DNA of 64,000 nucleotides from Candidatus Contubernalis alkalaceticus. GTDB lineage: Bacteria > Bacillota > Dethiobacteria > SKNC01. A program made the translations under genes and the position numbers. The notes beneath the pieces are model-generated. The model was given only the letters and a program-made list of their open reading frames with translations. It did no database searches and was not told the DNA's origin. Of this stretch, positions 27,541 through 36,299 are shown one piece after another (position 1 is the first letter of the stretch; each line of letters begins with the position of its first letter). The stretch is from the NCBI RefSeq assembly GCF_022558445.1, contig NZ_CP054699.1, positions 2,434,001 to 2,498,000 on the forward strand. Direction: 5' to 3'.

Positions 27541-28408
27541 TTGGCTCTTCGCTATTTAGTGTGGAAAACTTCATTAACATTAATTAACATATTTGGCATT
27601 TATGGAGCCCTAAATTTATCTCAGCTAAGACATTATTATATCAGTGAATTTATATAAATGCCTTGGGTAAATCCATTTTAAGTTTACTGCATGTAAGATA
27701 AATAATTGTGATCAGGTTTTTAGTATTACGGTAGCCCCGGGCCTTTCTTTTGGTTGCCTGAATGAGGCTGTTGATACCTTCAAGGATGCCATTGTTGACT
27801 CTGCTGGTAATATACTGGATGATTCCATCCCAGTGTCTTTTAATGGTATAAGCAACCTCTTTGATTGGCTCAAGGCGGCTGTGGGTAGCCCAGAAATACC
27901 ACTTTTTAAGATAGGCTGCAGCGGTATCTAGGTCCTCTATCGCCCAGAATTCTTGAAGGCTTAATTTGATGCTGTAAGCCCTTGCTGTTTTAAAATTCAT
28001 CTTGGAAAGGGATTTAAGCTTATTATTTTGCTTTGTTGTTAAATTCTCAGGGTTTTTCAGCCAGATGTATCTTGTGCTTTTCAGATATTTGTTTTCAAGC
28101 TGTTCCTGTCTTCTTACCTGGTCAACGGCTTCGTTTAAAATTTTCATCACATGAAACTTGTCAAAAGTGATAGCTGCATGAGGGAAGTTTTCTTCTGCAC
28201 CCTTGATGAAAGCGGGTGACATATCACAACAGATATCTTTAACGTTTTCTGGCTCACCGTTGTGTTTTTGCAAATCGTCTTTGAATGATTCAACGGTTTT
28301 CGCATCTTTACCTTCGGTAGCATAGAGCACACTGGATTCATCTAAATCTACAAAGACACTCACGTAATTGTGTCCACGCTTGCTGGAGGTTTCATCAATT
28401 TCCCGCAT
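27541..28408 (-). pseudogene. ISL3-family transposase, C-terminal part
   Basis: 252 codons (27650-28408): YVSVFVDLDESSVLYATEGK (first Asp), CCDMSPAFIKGAEENFPHA (second Asp), FDKFHVMK, and NGILEGINSLIQATKRKARG (Glu), all ISL3 hallmarks. The N-terminal zinc-ribbon half is missing, cut where the sequence joins the ATPase fragment at about 28406. One IS end (GGCTCTTCGCTATTTAGTGT) is visible at 27541. Confidence 0.85.
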
Positions 28409-28601
28409 TGAAGCCGCCGGCGCTGCCCGCTCTATAATCGATGAAGCGGCTGTCCGGGCAGTTGCCGGATACTGTCAGGGAACACCTCGTATCATTAATT
28501 CCATTATGACCAGTGCCTTCATGCTCGGTGCACAGATGAAAAAGCAGAGCATTGACTCGGAAATCATTCTTGCTGCAAGCAACAGCCTTGCTTTAGGTTA
28601 G
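28405..28601 (+). pseudogene. AAA ATPase (TniB/ExeA-like), C-terminal fragment
   Basis: The last 64 or so codons of the ATPase that accompanies the Mu-like transposase: SIIDEAAVRAVAGYCQGTPR, then IINSIMTSAFMLGAQMKK. The Walker motifs are missing, removed together with the transposase 3' end by the ISL3 insertion and deletion. Confidence 0.65.
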
Positions 28602-28611
28602 GGGGTGCATC

Positions 28612-28950
28612 ATGACGAATACAAAAACTTCTGTATTTTCATGTCCCATAACCTTCCACTGTCGTGAAAAAATCGGCAGTAACTATGAGGAATGGGACGG
28701 TTATGTGAAACGCTTTCACAATTACGGTAGTCATTATGAAATACAGATAGAAAGCCGAAGCGGTTTCATTTTCATGGTTGGAAAATATATAAATGGCAGT
28801 TTTATCAGCATTCCCACTTTTGGTGTAGGATGCGATCTTGCAGGATACAGCGATTACTTCTGGAACAACGAACATCTGGCACAACTTATGAATCCCGTAG
28901 ATGCCGCCACTGTTGCAGAAACCCTCCGGACTTTGAGCAGAAACAGATAA
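28612..28950 (+). CDS. Small accessory protein of the transposition cassette
   Basis: 112 residues, starting 10 bases after the ATPase stop with GGGGGTG upstream. It is soluble and has no signal peptide. Features: FSCPITFHCREKIGSNYEEW and an aromatic central region FGVGCDLAGYSDYFWNNEHL. It is probably a cargo or accessory gene of the same cassette (possibly the DUF6618 group, unverified). Function unknown. Confidence 0.5.
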   Translation: MTNTKTSVFSCPITFHCREKIGSNYEEWDGYVKRFHNYGSHYEIQIESRSGFIFMVGKYINGSFISIPTFGVGCDLAGYSDYFWNNEHLAQLMNPVDAATVAETLRTLSRNR

Positions 28951-28963
28951 ATATGATTAAAAC

Positions 28964-28999
28964 GAACCACAGTGTTCCCTACATTGTGGTTCAGTTTTT
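28964..28999 (+). terminator. Intrinsic terminator after the cassette
   Basis: The stem GAACCACA / TGTGGTTC is followed by AGTTTTT on the plus strand. Confidence 0.75.
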
Positions 29000-29270
29000 C
29001 AAACTGAACCTTGACGGTAAAGTACTGTTTTACTGATATTAAAGTGAAACACTGAAATCAAAGTGTTGCTACACTATTAAATCTAACAGAAAATAATTTG
29101 CTATTTGACCGGATTCGATTTTGCCGCTCAACAGTAGTTTTCCAAAAGTCAATCAATTCTTGTTTTTCCAATTTATTCACCTACCTTACACAAATTGTTT
29201 TCAGGACATGTCCCTAGAAGTTTAGAGTTAATTAATAATAGAATATACTAATTTTTGATTTTACTCAACC
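29000..29270. other. Gene-poor flank
   Basis: On the minus strand 29066-29176 contains a short frame (TTG start, EKQELIDFWKTTVERQN) that faintly resembles an IS66 OrfA N-terminus. I do not consider it a gene. Nothing else is seen. Confidence 0.3.
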
Positions 29271-29894
29271 TTATTTTTCCAGTTTATCTTTTGCAGTTAA
29301 TACCCATGTAGGAGAACATTTTCTTGCCAGCACACAAAATATCTGTTCACAGGCATCGTTAGAACTTCTTCCCTTACGAAAACCAAAAGAAATGTGGTCT
29401 CCTGTAACTTCAGCCACTGGTTCTAATGCTAGTGCATATAGTGTCTGCATGGCTCTGTCATGCATGGTGGGTATTCCCAGCGGTCGTTTCTTGTTTTTGC
29501 CCTTCTTTTTAATGAAGACTCGCCTAAGAGGTTTTGTTCTGTAGCGCTTATCGGTACTTGTTAATACTGCTTTCATTTTCGACGCAGATGTTGACCATAG
29601 CTTTTTGTCTACACCAGAGGTGTTTTTCCCCTTATTTGAGGTAACTTTCTTTACCGCATAGGCTTTTTCATAGAATGAATGTGTTAGTAAGTATTGTAAT
29701 CTTTTTACCTTGTTCTTATCACCCTTCACTGTTGCCTTGGCAATTCTGGATTGTAGCCTATTGACATTTTTTTGCACATGCATCCATTCAATGGATTCCC
29801 ATTGAGCGGTTAGTGCGTTTGTGTCTTTTAGTCTCTCGGTTTTATCCGTCGTTGAATTACTAAAATTCATAGGTTTACCATCCAATCCTGCCAA
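29271..29894 (-). pseudogene. Group II intron reverse transcriptase, N-terminal half
   Basis: 207 codons: YAVKKVTSNKGKNTSGVDKK, KKRPLGIPTMHDRAMQTLYA and HISFGFRKGRSSNDACEQIF are reverse-transcriptase motifs 0-3. The frame stops before the YADD catalytic motif and the X domain. DNA upstream (29895-30130) looks like decayed intron RNA sequence. The intron is 3'-truncated and dead. Confidence 0.85.
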
Positions 29895-30150
29895 GAAATA
29901 CCGTAGAATAAGTCAGCACTCTTTCGAGTTAGGACAAAGTTTGAACCCCTGTCTTCTTTCATTACAAAAGTAGCATTCACTTTTTATCCTTTTCTTCTGC
30001 CCTCTATGCCTATTAAGGCTTGTCCATCATACTCCTAAATTCCAGAAGAGCAGACAGGTTCTCCCAAGTTGACTGCATTGTGCCAGTATTTGATATACCC
30101 GATCCCCCGGCCAACAATAAACCCTGGCCGAATCACCAGGATTCAGTAGA
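29895..30150. other. Decayed intron 5' region and flank of the RiPP locus
   Basis: No gene is seen. On the minus strand it reads like group II intron domain I remnants ahead of the truncated reverse transcriptase. Confidence 0.35.
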
Positions 30151-31908
30151 TTATGCAGTTTTTTTGTTACTCACACGCAATTCACCTTGTTCTAGTGTAT
30201 ATAACTTATCAGTGCTTTTAAGCATATCATTGTTATGTGATATTACTACAACAATTGCATTGAAACGATTTGCGTAGTCTTTCACCAATGGTATTATTGT
30301 ATTTTCCAACTCAACGTTTAGTGAAGATGTGGGTTCATCCAAAATAACAAGCCTCGGTTTTTTTACTAATGTCCTAACAAGTGCAATCCGTTGAGCTTCC
30401 CCCAGCGACAAAGTTACGCCTTCCATACCAATTTTTGTATGCACCCCTTTACTCTGACTCTCTATTATACTATCGCACGCGGTTCTAGAAAGTAGCTCTT
30501 TGAGAAAATCATTGTCCACTTCTTCAACATGTCCTATAAGATTCTCAAGAATTGAGCCAGGCAAAATAAAAGGAGTTTGTGAGAAATAAGCTACCTGATC
30601 CCTAAATGACTTATTCTCAAACTCTTTGATGTCGGTACCATCAATTTTGACAACACCCTGTTCTGGCTTATAGAGCCTTATCAACAGTTTCGCTAAGGTG
30701 CTCTTCCCTACACCGCTCGCACCCTTTATCCCAATCACCTCTCCAAGTGAAGCGTGCATATTGACACCATTTAGTATCGGGCGCTCAGCTTGATAGCCAA
30801 AGGTTAGATTTGATACTTCAAGTTTCTCAGTCATAGTAGCAACTTTTCTACCGGAGTAATTATACGTATCAAATTCAGAGCAGAACTGCACATATCGTAA
30901 ATAACTCACATTAACTTCCTCAAAAGCAAAAATAATCTCAAGAAGGGCACTAATAGGTTGCCCTAGTAAACCGGTGGTCATATAGAAGGCTATAAACGTT
31001 CCTGCTGTGATGCTTCCTTGATACACATGATACCCAGATAAAATCAGCAAGCCAATCAAACCAAGTTGTCCTACTATGCCTGTGATAAACTGTAGTACAG
31101 ACATTGTAAACGTCGATTTGATATTTATTTTTATTAAGTTATCAATATATTGCTGTAGTTTGTTAAGCTTAAGATTCTCTAGGCCAAATAGTTTAACTGT
31201 TTCAATCGAGTTGAAGTGACGCCCAATTTCTTTCGCAAATTCCGTTTCATGATATACTTGCTTTTCACGATTCTCCTTGATTGGGTTCTTTATCATTATA
31301 GCTGATAGAATTTGTAGGAAACTAATAGTTATTACAAAAAGTGTTAAAGTTGGCGACCAAACGTACATTATTGTTATAAAGAAAACGAAACTCATTAGAT
31401 ACACTGGAATGTCAATAACCACTTTATAGTAAAAGGAAGTAAGTATCGCTAGGTCGCTTGAGATTCTGTAGTATATCTCAGTTGTATCACTTCCAATATT
31501 CGTAATGTATGAACTTCGTTGAATTCGATCATAGAATTTACTCTTGATTGAGTATCCGAATTCATTCTTAACTCGCGCAATCATATACCGTTCAACAATC
31601 TTGGTTAGCGAGAAAATAATATACAAGGCAATTATTACAAATGATAGTTTCAATAAATACTCCAATGAACGACCATCTAGTATACTTTCAAGTGATGCCT
31701 TTGCAAAAAATGACGTAATGGAGCCTGATCCTATGTTCACTGTCGCAAGAACGATGATCACAAGTATATAGAATTTACTTGTCTGATTTAATGCATTAAA
31801 TGTTTTGATAAATCGAACAATTCGGAGCTTTTCAACCCTGTTAATCATTTTTTTTAACTTCATACGTAACTCATCCATAAAATTAGTATATTCATTTTCT
31901 AAGACCAT
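30151..31908 (-). CDS. ABC exporter (fused membrane and ATPase domains) of the RiPP locus
   Basis: 585 residues. Six membrane spans fall in about residues 45-335. The nucleotide-binding domain has Walker A GASGVGKST (396-404), signature LSLGEAQ (500-506) and Walker B LVILDEPTS (520-528). There is no N-terminal C39 peptidase domain, so leader removal must be done by another protein or during export. The start overlaps the SdpI-like gene by 17 bases, implying coupling. As the last gene of the locus it most likely exports the modified peptide; self-protection by efflux is also possible. Confidence 0.85.
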   Translation of the reverse strand: MVLENEYTNFMDELRMKLKKMINRVEKLRIVRFIKTFNALNQTSKFYILVIIVLATVNIGSGSITSFFAKASLESILDGRSLEYLLKLSFVIIALYIIFSLTKIVERYMIARVKNEFGYSIKSKFYDRIQRSSYITNIGSDTTEIYYRISSDLAILTSFYYKVVIDIPVYLMSFVFFITIMYVWSPTLTLFVITISFLQILSAIMIKNPIKENREKQVYHETEFAKEIGRHFNSIETVKLFGLENLKLNKLQQYIDNLIKINIKSTFTMSVLQFITGIVGQLGLIGLLILSGYHVYQGSITAGTFIAFYMTTGLLGQPISALLEIIFAFEEVNVSYLRYVQFCSEFDTYNYSGRKVATMTEKLEVSNLTFGYQAERPILNGVNMHASLGEVIGIKGASGVGKSTLAKLLIRLYKPEQGVVKIDGTDIKEFENKSFRDQVAYFSQTPFILPGSILENLIGHVEEVDNDFLKELLSRTACDSIIESQSKGVHTKIGMEGVTLSLGEAQRIALVRTLVKKPRLVILDEPTSSLNVELENTIIPLVKDYANRFNAIVVVISHNNDMLKSTDKLYTLEQGELRVSNKKTA

Positions 31909-32245
31909 CCTTTGTAAAATTGTTTTTCAAATTGACTTGAACAAATATTATTGTAATCAGTAATGATAGTACTGTTCCATGTGCAGCAAAACTAATTAGT
32001 CGCTCAATATCAGTCAAGTAGAGAAAATAGCTTATTGACATGATGACAATCAACCCACCGCCTAATACTAGCATGAATTTTCCAGCAAGATTGTTTGCGA
32101 ATTTCCATGTATCGTCTGTTCGAGAAGACAGCTTCGTTCGGAATCCGATAATATTATTCCGCTCCATCGGTGGACGGAAAGTAAAGTGAATCCCCGCAAT
32201 GAACAATACTAATGGAGAAGCTACTAACTTTAAAAAGTCATACAT
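31892..32245 (-). CDS. SdpI-like membrane protein, candidate immunity protein
   Basis: 117 residues with three hydrophobic segments (about 5-22, 53-75, 83-102). The SdpI-family core PPMERNNIIGFRTKLSSRTD then WKFANNLAGK is plain. SdpI protects Bacillus subtilis from its own SdpC toxin, and relatives often sit in bacteriocin loci. Here it lies between the recognition/acyltransferase gene and the exporter, so immunity to the locus product is the natural reading, though unproven. Confidence 0.78.
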   Translation of the reverse strand: MYDFLKLVASPLVLFIAGIHFTFRPPMERNNIIGFRTKLSSRTDDTWKFANNLAGKFMLVLGGGLIVIMSISYFLYLTDIERLISFAAHGTVLSLLITIIFVQVNLKNNFTKDGLRK

Positions 32246-32290
32246 TACATACGCCTCCTTTTATACAATCTATTTATACAATTTATTCAC

Positions 32291-33088
32291 TTATCTCACA
32301 AGTGTATAAGTGTACATACTCAGACTTTTGCCTTGAATTTCATTTTTAAGTGTACATTCCAACTCAAACCCCAGTATTTTGAACAGTTCTATTACATTAT
32401 GCTCATGCCCTGATATTTGATTAATCCTTATCTTATATATATCTGTCACTGCAGGCTTAACCAATCTCTTAATCATTTTGTTAATGAGATTTGGCAGTTC
32501 GTCTTCCCCAATTAATTCATCACAAAAGAATGAGGTGATTAGCGCAACCGAAGATTTGTTGCTAACACCTGGAGGAACTACCGACATCGTTGCTATAATC
32601 TTTTCATCTCTTTTTGCTACTAAATAATACTCTTGGTTATTGAAAGTGTGAAAGCGCATCGACACAGGCTCAAAATATTCAATGGAATCAACCTGACAAA
32701 AATTGTATGGCGACATTCCTTCGGATTCCTTGATAAACTTATTAACACTTACATAGTCGCGATCTCCAGCAAACTTAACAATTACTTCGGAATGTTCCAT
32801 TGGATCAGTATTCGTTTTTTCAAGACGTAGCAAGCCATATACCTCCATTAGGTGGAACAGCTCATGCATATCATTTCTTAAAACACGTATATCCACTTTG
32901 GGAAACTGAACTTTCAACTCTTTTAGAAGATCTCTAGTATCAAAAAAATTCTTTGCAACTTCCATAATGAAAACTGCTATTTTATTCAAGAATACTTGAT
33001 GTCCTGTCTTTTTCATCAGAATAAGGCTCATGTTATTTGAGTCTTTCTTGATAAAATAATCACTTTCATTCACAAGTTCGTATTTCAT
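32291..33088 (-). CDS. PqqD-like RiPP recognition domain fused to a GNAT-like domain
   Basis: 265 residues from the ATG at 33088. The longer frame starts at 33106, but the GGGGAGGA site lies inside that extension, nine bases before 33088. Residues about 5-90 look like a PqqD/RRE fold: LILMKKTGHQVFLNKIAVFI, then DLLKELKVQFPKVDIRVLRNDMHELFHLMEVYGLL. Residues about 100-265 resemble a GNAT N-acyltransferase: YYLVAKRDEKIIATMSVVP in the middle and the typical tail LFKILGFELECTLKNEIQGK then SMYTYTL. The suggested role is binding the precursor leader and acylating the peptide or its maturation intermediate. The fusion is read from sequence patterns only. Confidence 0.65.
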   Translation of the reverse strand: MKYELVNESDYFIKKDSNNMSLILMKKTGHQVFLNKIAVFIMEVAKNFFDTRDLLKELKVQFPKVDIRVLRNDMHELFHLMEVYGLLRLEKTNTDPMEHSEVIVKFAGDRDYVSVNKFIKESEGMSPYNFCQVDSIEYFEPVSMRFHTFNNQEYYLVAKRDEKIIATMSVVPPGVSNKSSVALITSFFCDELIGEDELPNLINKMIKRLVKPAVTDIYKIRINQISGHEHNVIELFKILGFELECTLKNEIQGKSLSMYTYTLVR

Positions 33089-33116
33089 CTCCATATTCCT
33101 CCCCATTGGTATATAT

Positions 33117-34136
33117 TTATATCAACTTGATATCAATGTATTCTCCTGTATACGGGCGTGGTTCTACTCTATCAAAATCATAGATATTGTCTATCTTATT
33201 TACATGTCTTAAGAACTGTTCATTACCCCAGATATCAGCATAACCAGCATCCCAATACTCCTTCATACTATGCTCCCGAACATTCCCAACTCGGATTGGG
33301 AGATATGTACTTACTGTTATTGATCCATCTGATTTTACTTCCATTGCATATGCTTTCATGCCATACTGTTGGTTCAATGGCATTCTTAATAAGTGATCGA
33401 TTGGATCACCCCATTCAACTTTGAAATTATCAAACTGGTACTGCTGTTTCTTTTTTAGTATTTTTTGTTGTAACACTACATAGTCGTCCCCGTCTAGTAA
33501 TAATGTTTCAGCCGTGCTACCTCGCCCCATAGGAATAAATGGCATCATCCGAACTTCCGAAACCCCCATTTCTTTACAACGATCAAGATACTCCTCAATG
33601 TATTCGTGGTTAAGCTTATTCGGTACCAATGATGTAACTACTTTCAACTCATTTTGCCTTGCGTATTGTACCGCTCGAACCGCCTTATCAAACGAGCCTC
33701 TTATGCCTCGCAATGTATCATGCTGCATACTTGTTGTTCCATCTATGCTGATTTGCAATAGTTTCAATCCACTATCCACAAGTTTTTTAGCTACAGTATC
33801 GTCTATATAGTAGCCGTTTGAAACCATATTGATTGTTCCAACATTACCTGATAGCTTTTCAATCAAATAATATATCACAGGGCGCAAAAGTGGTTCTCCA
33901 CCACATATACAAACGCACAACGGCGCTAATTCGATTATCTGATCCATCAGCTCTATAAGCTCATCATCAGTCATTTCATTCCTGCTTCCTTCTCCACTAT
34001 TATTGAAACAGTGTACACACCGAAGGTTACACTTGTTCGTAACATCTACTGCAATCATGATTGGTGAGTTTACCTTTTGTATATTGATTCCATTTTCAAG
34101 GTAATGCTTTTGAATATATGACTTTCTTTCTGACAT
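33117..34136 (-). CDS. Radical SAM peptide-modifying enzyme
   Basis: 339 residues. The [4Fe-4S] motif CNLRCVHC is at 36-43 and CICGGEPLLRP is the SAM-binding GGE region. The C-terminal part keeps the outline of a SPASM/twitch region (MEVKSDGSITVSTYLPIRVG, then NVREHSMKEYW), but the cysteines that normally bind auxiliary clusters are absent. That points away from standard SPASM thioether chemistry and is compatible with an epimerase- or cyclase-like role. It directly follows the precursor gene. Confidence 0.85.
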   Translation of the reverse strand: MSERKSYIQKHYLENGINIQKVNSPIMIAVDVTNKCNLRCVHCFNNSGEGSRNEMTDDELIELMDQIIELAPLCVCICGGEPLLRPVIYYLIEKLSGNVGTINMVSNGYYIDDTVAKKLVDSGLKLLQISIDGTTSMQHDTLRGIRGSFDKAVRAVQYARQNELKVVTSLVPNKLNHEYIEEYLDRCKEMGVSEVRMMPFIPMGRGSTAETLLLDGDDYVVLQQKILKKKQQYQFDNFKVEWGDPIDHLLRMPLNQQYGMKAYAMEVKSDGSITVSTYLPIRVGNVREHSMKEYWDAGYADIWGNEQFLRHVNKIDNIYDFDRVEPRPYTGEYIDIKLI

Positions 34137-34212
34137 ATGTTTCTCCCTCCAAAGAATAGTAATCCTTTAGTTAGTGTTTTATGTTAAATGAAAGAGCCAG
34201 TTAAACTAAAAC

Positions 34213-34392
34213 TTAAGTAGGCGTTGTAATTTTATTGATCACCGTCGCTGCGAACACAAAAACAGTAGCTGCTGCAACAGAATAAACTCCAACCAGAATA
34301 ACACCCAGTACAATTACACCTTGCGTACTAACTCTACCTTCCGAGTCTTTGAGCATATTCATATCTTCCAATATGGGAGTTTTATATTCCAT
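34213..34392 (-). CDS. RiPP precursor peptide (59 aa)
   Basis: ATG at 34392 with GGAGG eight bases upstream, between the two radical SAM genes. Residues 1-25 (MEYKTPILEDMNMLKDSEGR, then VSTQG) look like a leader, with the PILEDM segment a likely recognition-domain contact. Residues 26-59 form a Val/Ile/Ala-rich tail: VIVLGVILVGVYSVAAATVF, then VFAATVINKITTPT. It has no Cys, so lanthionine or sactionine rings are excluded. Candidate modifications are C-methylation, epimerisation and acylation. The cleavage site is not evident. Confidence 0.75.
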   Translation of the reverse strand: MEYKTPILEDMNMLKDSEGRVSTQGVIVLGVILVGVYSVAAATVFVFAATVINKITTPT

Positions 34393-34450
34393 CTTGTAAC
34401 CTCCTTCCTGTTAATGTTGAGTTCATAATCAATGGCCCTTTCATTTAAAA

Positions 34451-35803
34451 CTAAGCCTTGTGAAGATACACACCACGATCTTCATAGTCACTGATGAGCT
34501 TATTCAGATATAAGACACTACTGGAATCAAGCAATGGACGTGTTTCAAAGAAATACTTCTGTGATACAAAATAGTAGTTGTCATCGAAAACTGATGGCTC
34601 CAGTCTTATGCCGTAAATATTTCTTTCATCCCATAATTCCGAAGGCAACAAAGTCAGCCAATTCAGATTAACAGCATCCAATTCGTACTGTTTTATTAGA
34701 CTAACCGCGAACTCAATCGTTTCGCTGCATTCATCAAGTCCTTCCCAAGGAAATCCAATAATGAATGATAGAAATAACTTGTCATGCAATTTAAATTCTC
34801 GAAGTTTATCCATGGTTCTTAAGATTTGATCGGTTGTTAGACCTTTCTTGATTTTTTTAAGACCCTCATCATAACCGCATTCGATACCGATTGCTATCCT
34901 TACAATATTCTTATGTTTCAATGTATTCAACAGATTTTCATCAAATAGGTCAGTTGCTCTTGCTTCCAAAATGATCGACATTTCAGAATTCATATCAATC
35001 ATCTTGTTTAAGAGTTTTGTAGCTCGTTGAGGATCAGCAGTGAAGCAGTCGTCGGTAATATATATGCACTTATCGTTGAACTTACTCGCATAGTGCCCAA
35101 CAATTTTTTCGATACGATCAACCACCCATGTATAATCCAACCCCACCCAGTCTCTCTTTCTAGGAATAGAGCAGAACTTACATGCAAAACGACATCCTCT
35201 TGATGTATGAATAGGCATGATATTGTAAGCATTGTCAGGCAGCAGATCATATAGTGGTAATGGTGCAGTAATAAACTCAGACTTGTCTACTCTTGCAATT
35301 TTGTCTGCTAAATATACTTGCTCACCAATGCGCCATGTTAATCCAACAATATTAGACACATCTTCATTTTCATCTAGACATCGTAAAAGCTCTGGTAGTG
35401 CCTTTTCTCCTTCGCCCCTCATTATAAAGTCAGCTTCTGTTGACCGAATTATATGCTCATGAAAATACGTTGGATGTAGACCTCCAAGAATAACCTTCTT
35501 TGAAGGATCTACCTCCTTTACTATGGCAACCATGTCTTTTGTTGTAGGCCAATTATGAGTGTTCGATGACAAGCATACAATATCCGCATTTCTAATACGT
35601 TCAGTAACGCTTATTACAAACTCTGATCGGCAATTCTCAATAGGCATAAATCGCCTCACATCATGAGGGTCAATTATATCAACATCAAACCCGTCTCGCT
35701 CCAGTATACCACCCAAATAGTAAAGTACGGATGGCGGAATAATTCTCATTCCAACCGAGTCATGACTCTTATGTACTGGCATATAGATTAGTAATACTTT
35801 CAT
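34451..35803 (-). CDS. Cobalamin-binding radical SAM enzyme
   Basis: 450 residues. The N-terminal B12-binding Rossmann domain occupies about residues 1-150 (VLLIYMPVHKSHDSVGMRII, then IVCLSSNTHNWPTT and ILGGLHPTYF). The radical SAM domain has CRFACKFC at 204-211 and continues to about 400. Many B12-dependent radical SAM enzymes in RiPP loci methylate unactivated carbons; others ring-contract or do not methylate. It is the first gene of the minus-strand operon, with AAAGGAG before the ATG. Together with the Val/Ile-rich precursor this suggests C-methylation of side chains. Confidence 0.85.
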   Translation of the reverse strand: MKVLLIYMPVHKSHDSVGMRIIPPSVLYYLGGILERDGFDVDIIDPHDVRRFMPIENCRSEFVISVTERIRNADIVCLSSNTHNWPTTKDMVAIVKEVDPSKKVILGGLHPTYFHEHIIRSTEADFIMRGEGEKALPELLRCLDENEDVSNIVGLTWRIGEQVYLADKIARVDKSEFITAPLPLYDLLPDNAYNIMPIHTSRGCRFACKFCSIPRKRDWVGLDYTWVVDRIEKIVGHYASKFNDKCIYITDDCFTADPQRATKLLNKMIDMNSEMSIILEARATDLFDENLLNTLKHKNIVRIAIGIECGYDEGLKKIKKGLTTDQILRTMDKLREFKLHDKLFLSFIIGFPWEGLDECSETIEFAVSLIKQYELDAVNLNWLTLLPSELWDERNIYGIRLEPSVFDDNYYFVSQKYFFETRPLLDSSSVLYLNKLISDYEDRGVYLHKA

Positions 35804-35884
35804 ACTTAGCTCCTTTTTTCACCTAAATTCTGCGTCAACCTAATTCATAAACATATCAATGTCATATACATATATATCTATGGT

Positions 35885-36165
35885 CCGTCCCAAGTGTAGC
35901 CAAGAACCTTGGTATCAATCCTCAGACATTGCGAAACTGGATTAACGAACAAAAGCACCGTGAAAGCGGCGGTATATATGAACTGGTTAAATTACTTAAA
36001 GATGTTCGAGCAAAATTCCCCAAATGTGGCTGAAACAGATTGTATAGAATCCAAAAAGAGAACAAGCTATACTCAAAACGTAAGAGAAAGCCTTAAGCTA
36101 CCACTGATTCAAACCACCAGCTGCCGGTAGCAGAATATCTTTTAAACCAGGACTTCAAAACTGAA
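35885..36165 (+). pseudogene. IS3-family transposase remnants
   Basis: An OrfA HTH fragment (VAKNLGINPQTLRNWINEQK) is followed, after stops and a deletion, by an OrfB N-terminal piece (RLYRIQKENKLYSKRKRKP, then QLPVAEYLLNQDFKT). It marks the upstream border of the RiPP locus. Confidence 0.7.
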
Positions 36166-36226
36166 ACAGAAACACAGAGAAACACAGAGGGACGGTTCTT
36201 TGGAAACACAGAGGGACGGTTCTTTT
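36165..36226. repeat. Tandem GGGACGGTTCTTT repeats
   Basis: AAACACAGAGGGACGGTTCTT occurs as two adjacent units (36178-36226) with a partial unit before. GGGACGGTTCTTTTGT-type repeats are frequent between genes in many Clostridia. A short relative (AAGGACGGTTCC) is at 46512-46523. Confidence 0.65.
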
Positions 36227-36235
36227 GTGTTGTTT

Positions 36236-36275
36236 AGAAGATACGCTCTGCATTTCCAGTTTTTTTATCAACCCC
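36236..36275 (-). pseudogene. Small fragment of the lipoprotein gene
   Basis: AGATACGCTCTGCATTTCC followed by GTTTTT and ATCAA matches 2167-2202 within the lipoprotein gene. It is a leftover of the duplicated block beside comP copy 2. Confidence 0.5.
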
Positions 36276-36299
36276 TTATTATAACTTTAACAGTTTCCG

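Noticed and set aside
29066-29176. Short minus-strand frame resembling IS66 OrfA
   Set aside because: Only about 36 codons with faint resemblance; not enough to call an element.
36165-36226. Tandem GGGACGGTTCTTT units as a CRISPR array
   Set aside because: Only two full units, no spacers of regular length and no cas genes; it fits a common clostridial intergenic repeat.
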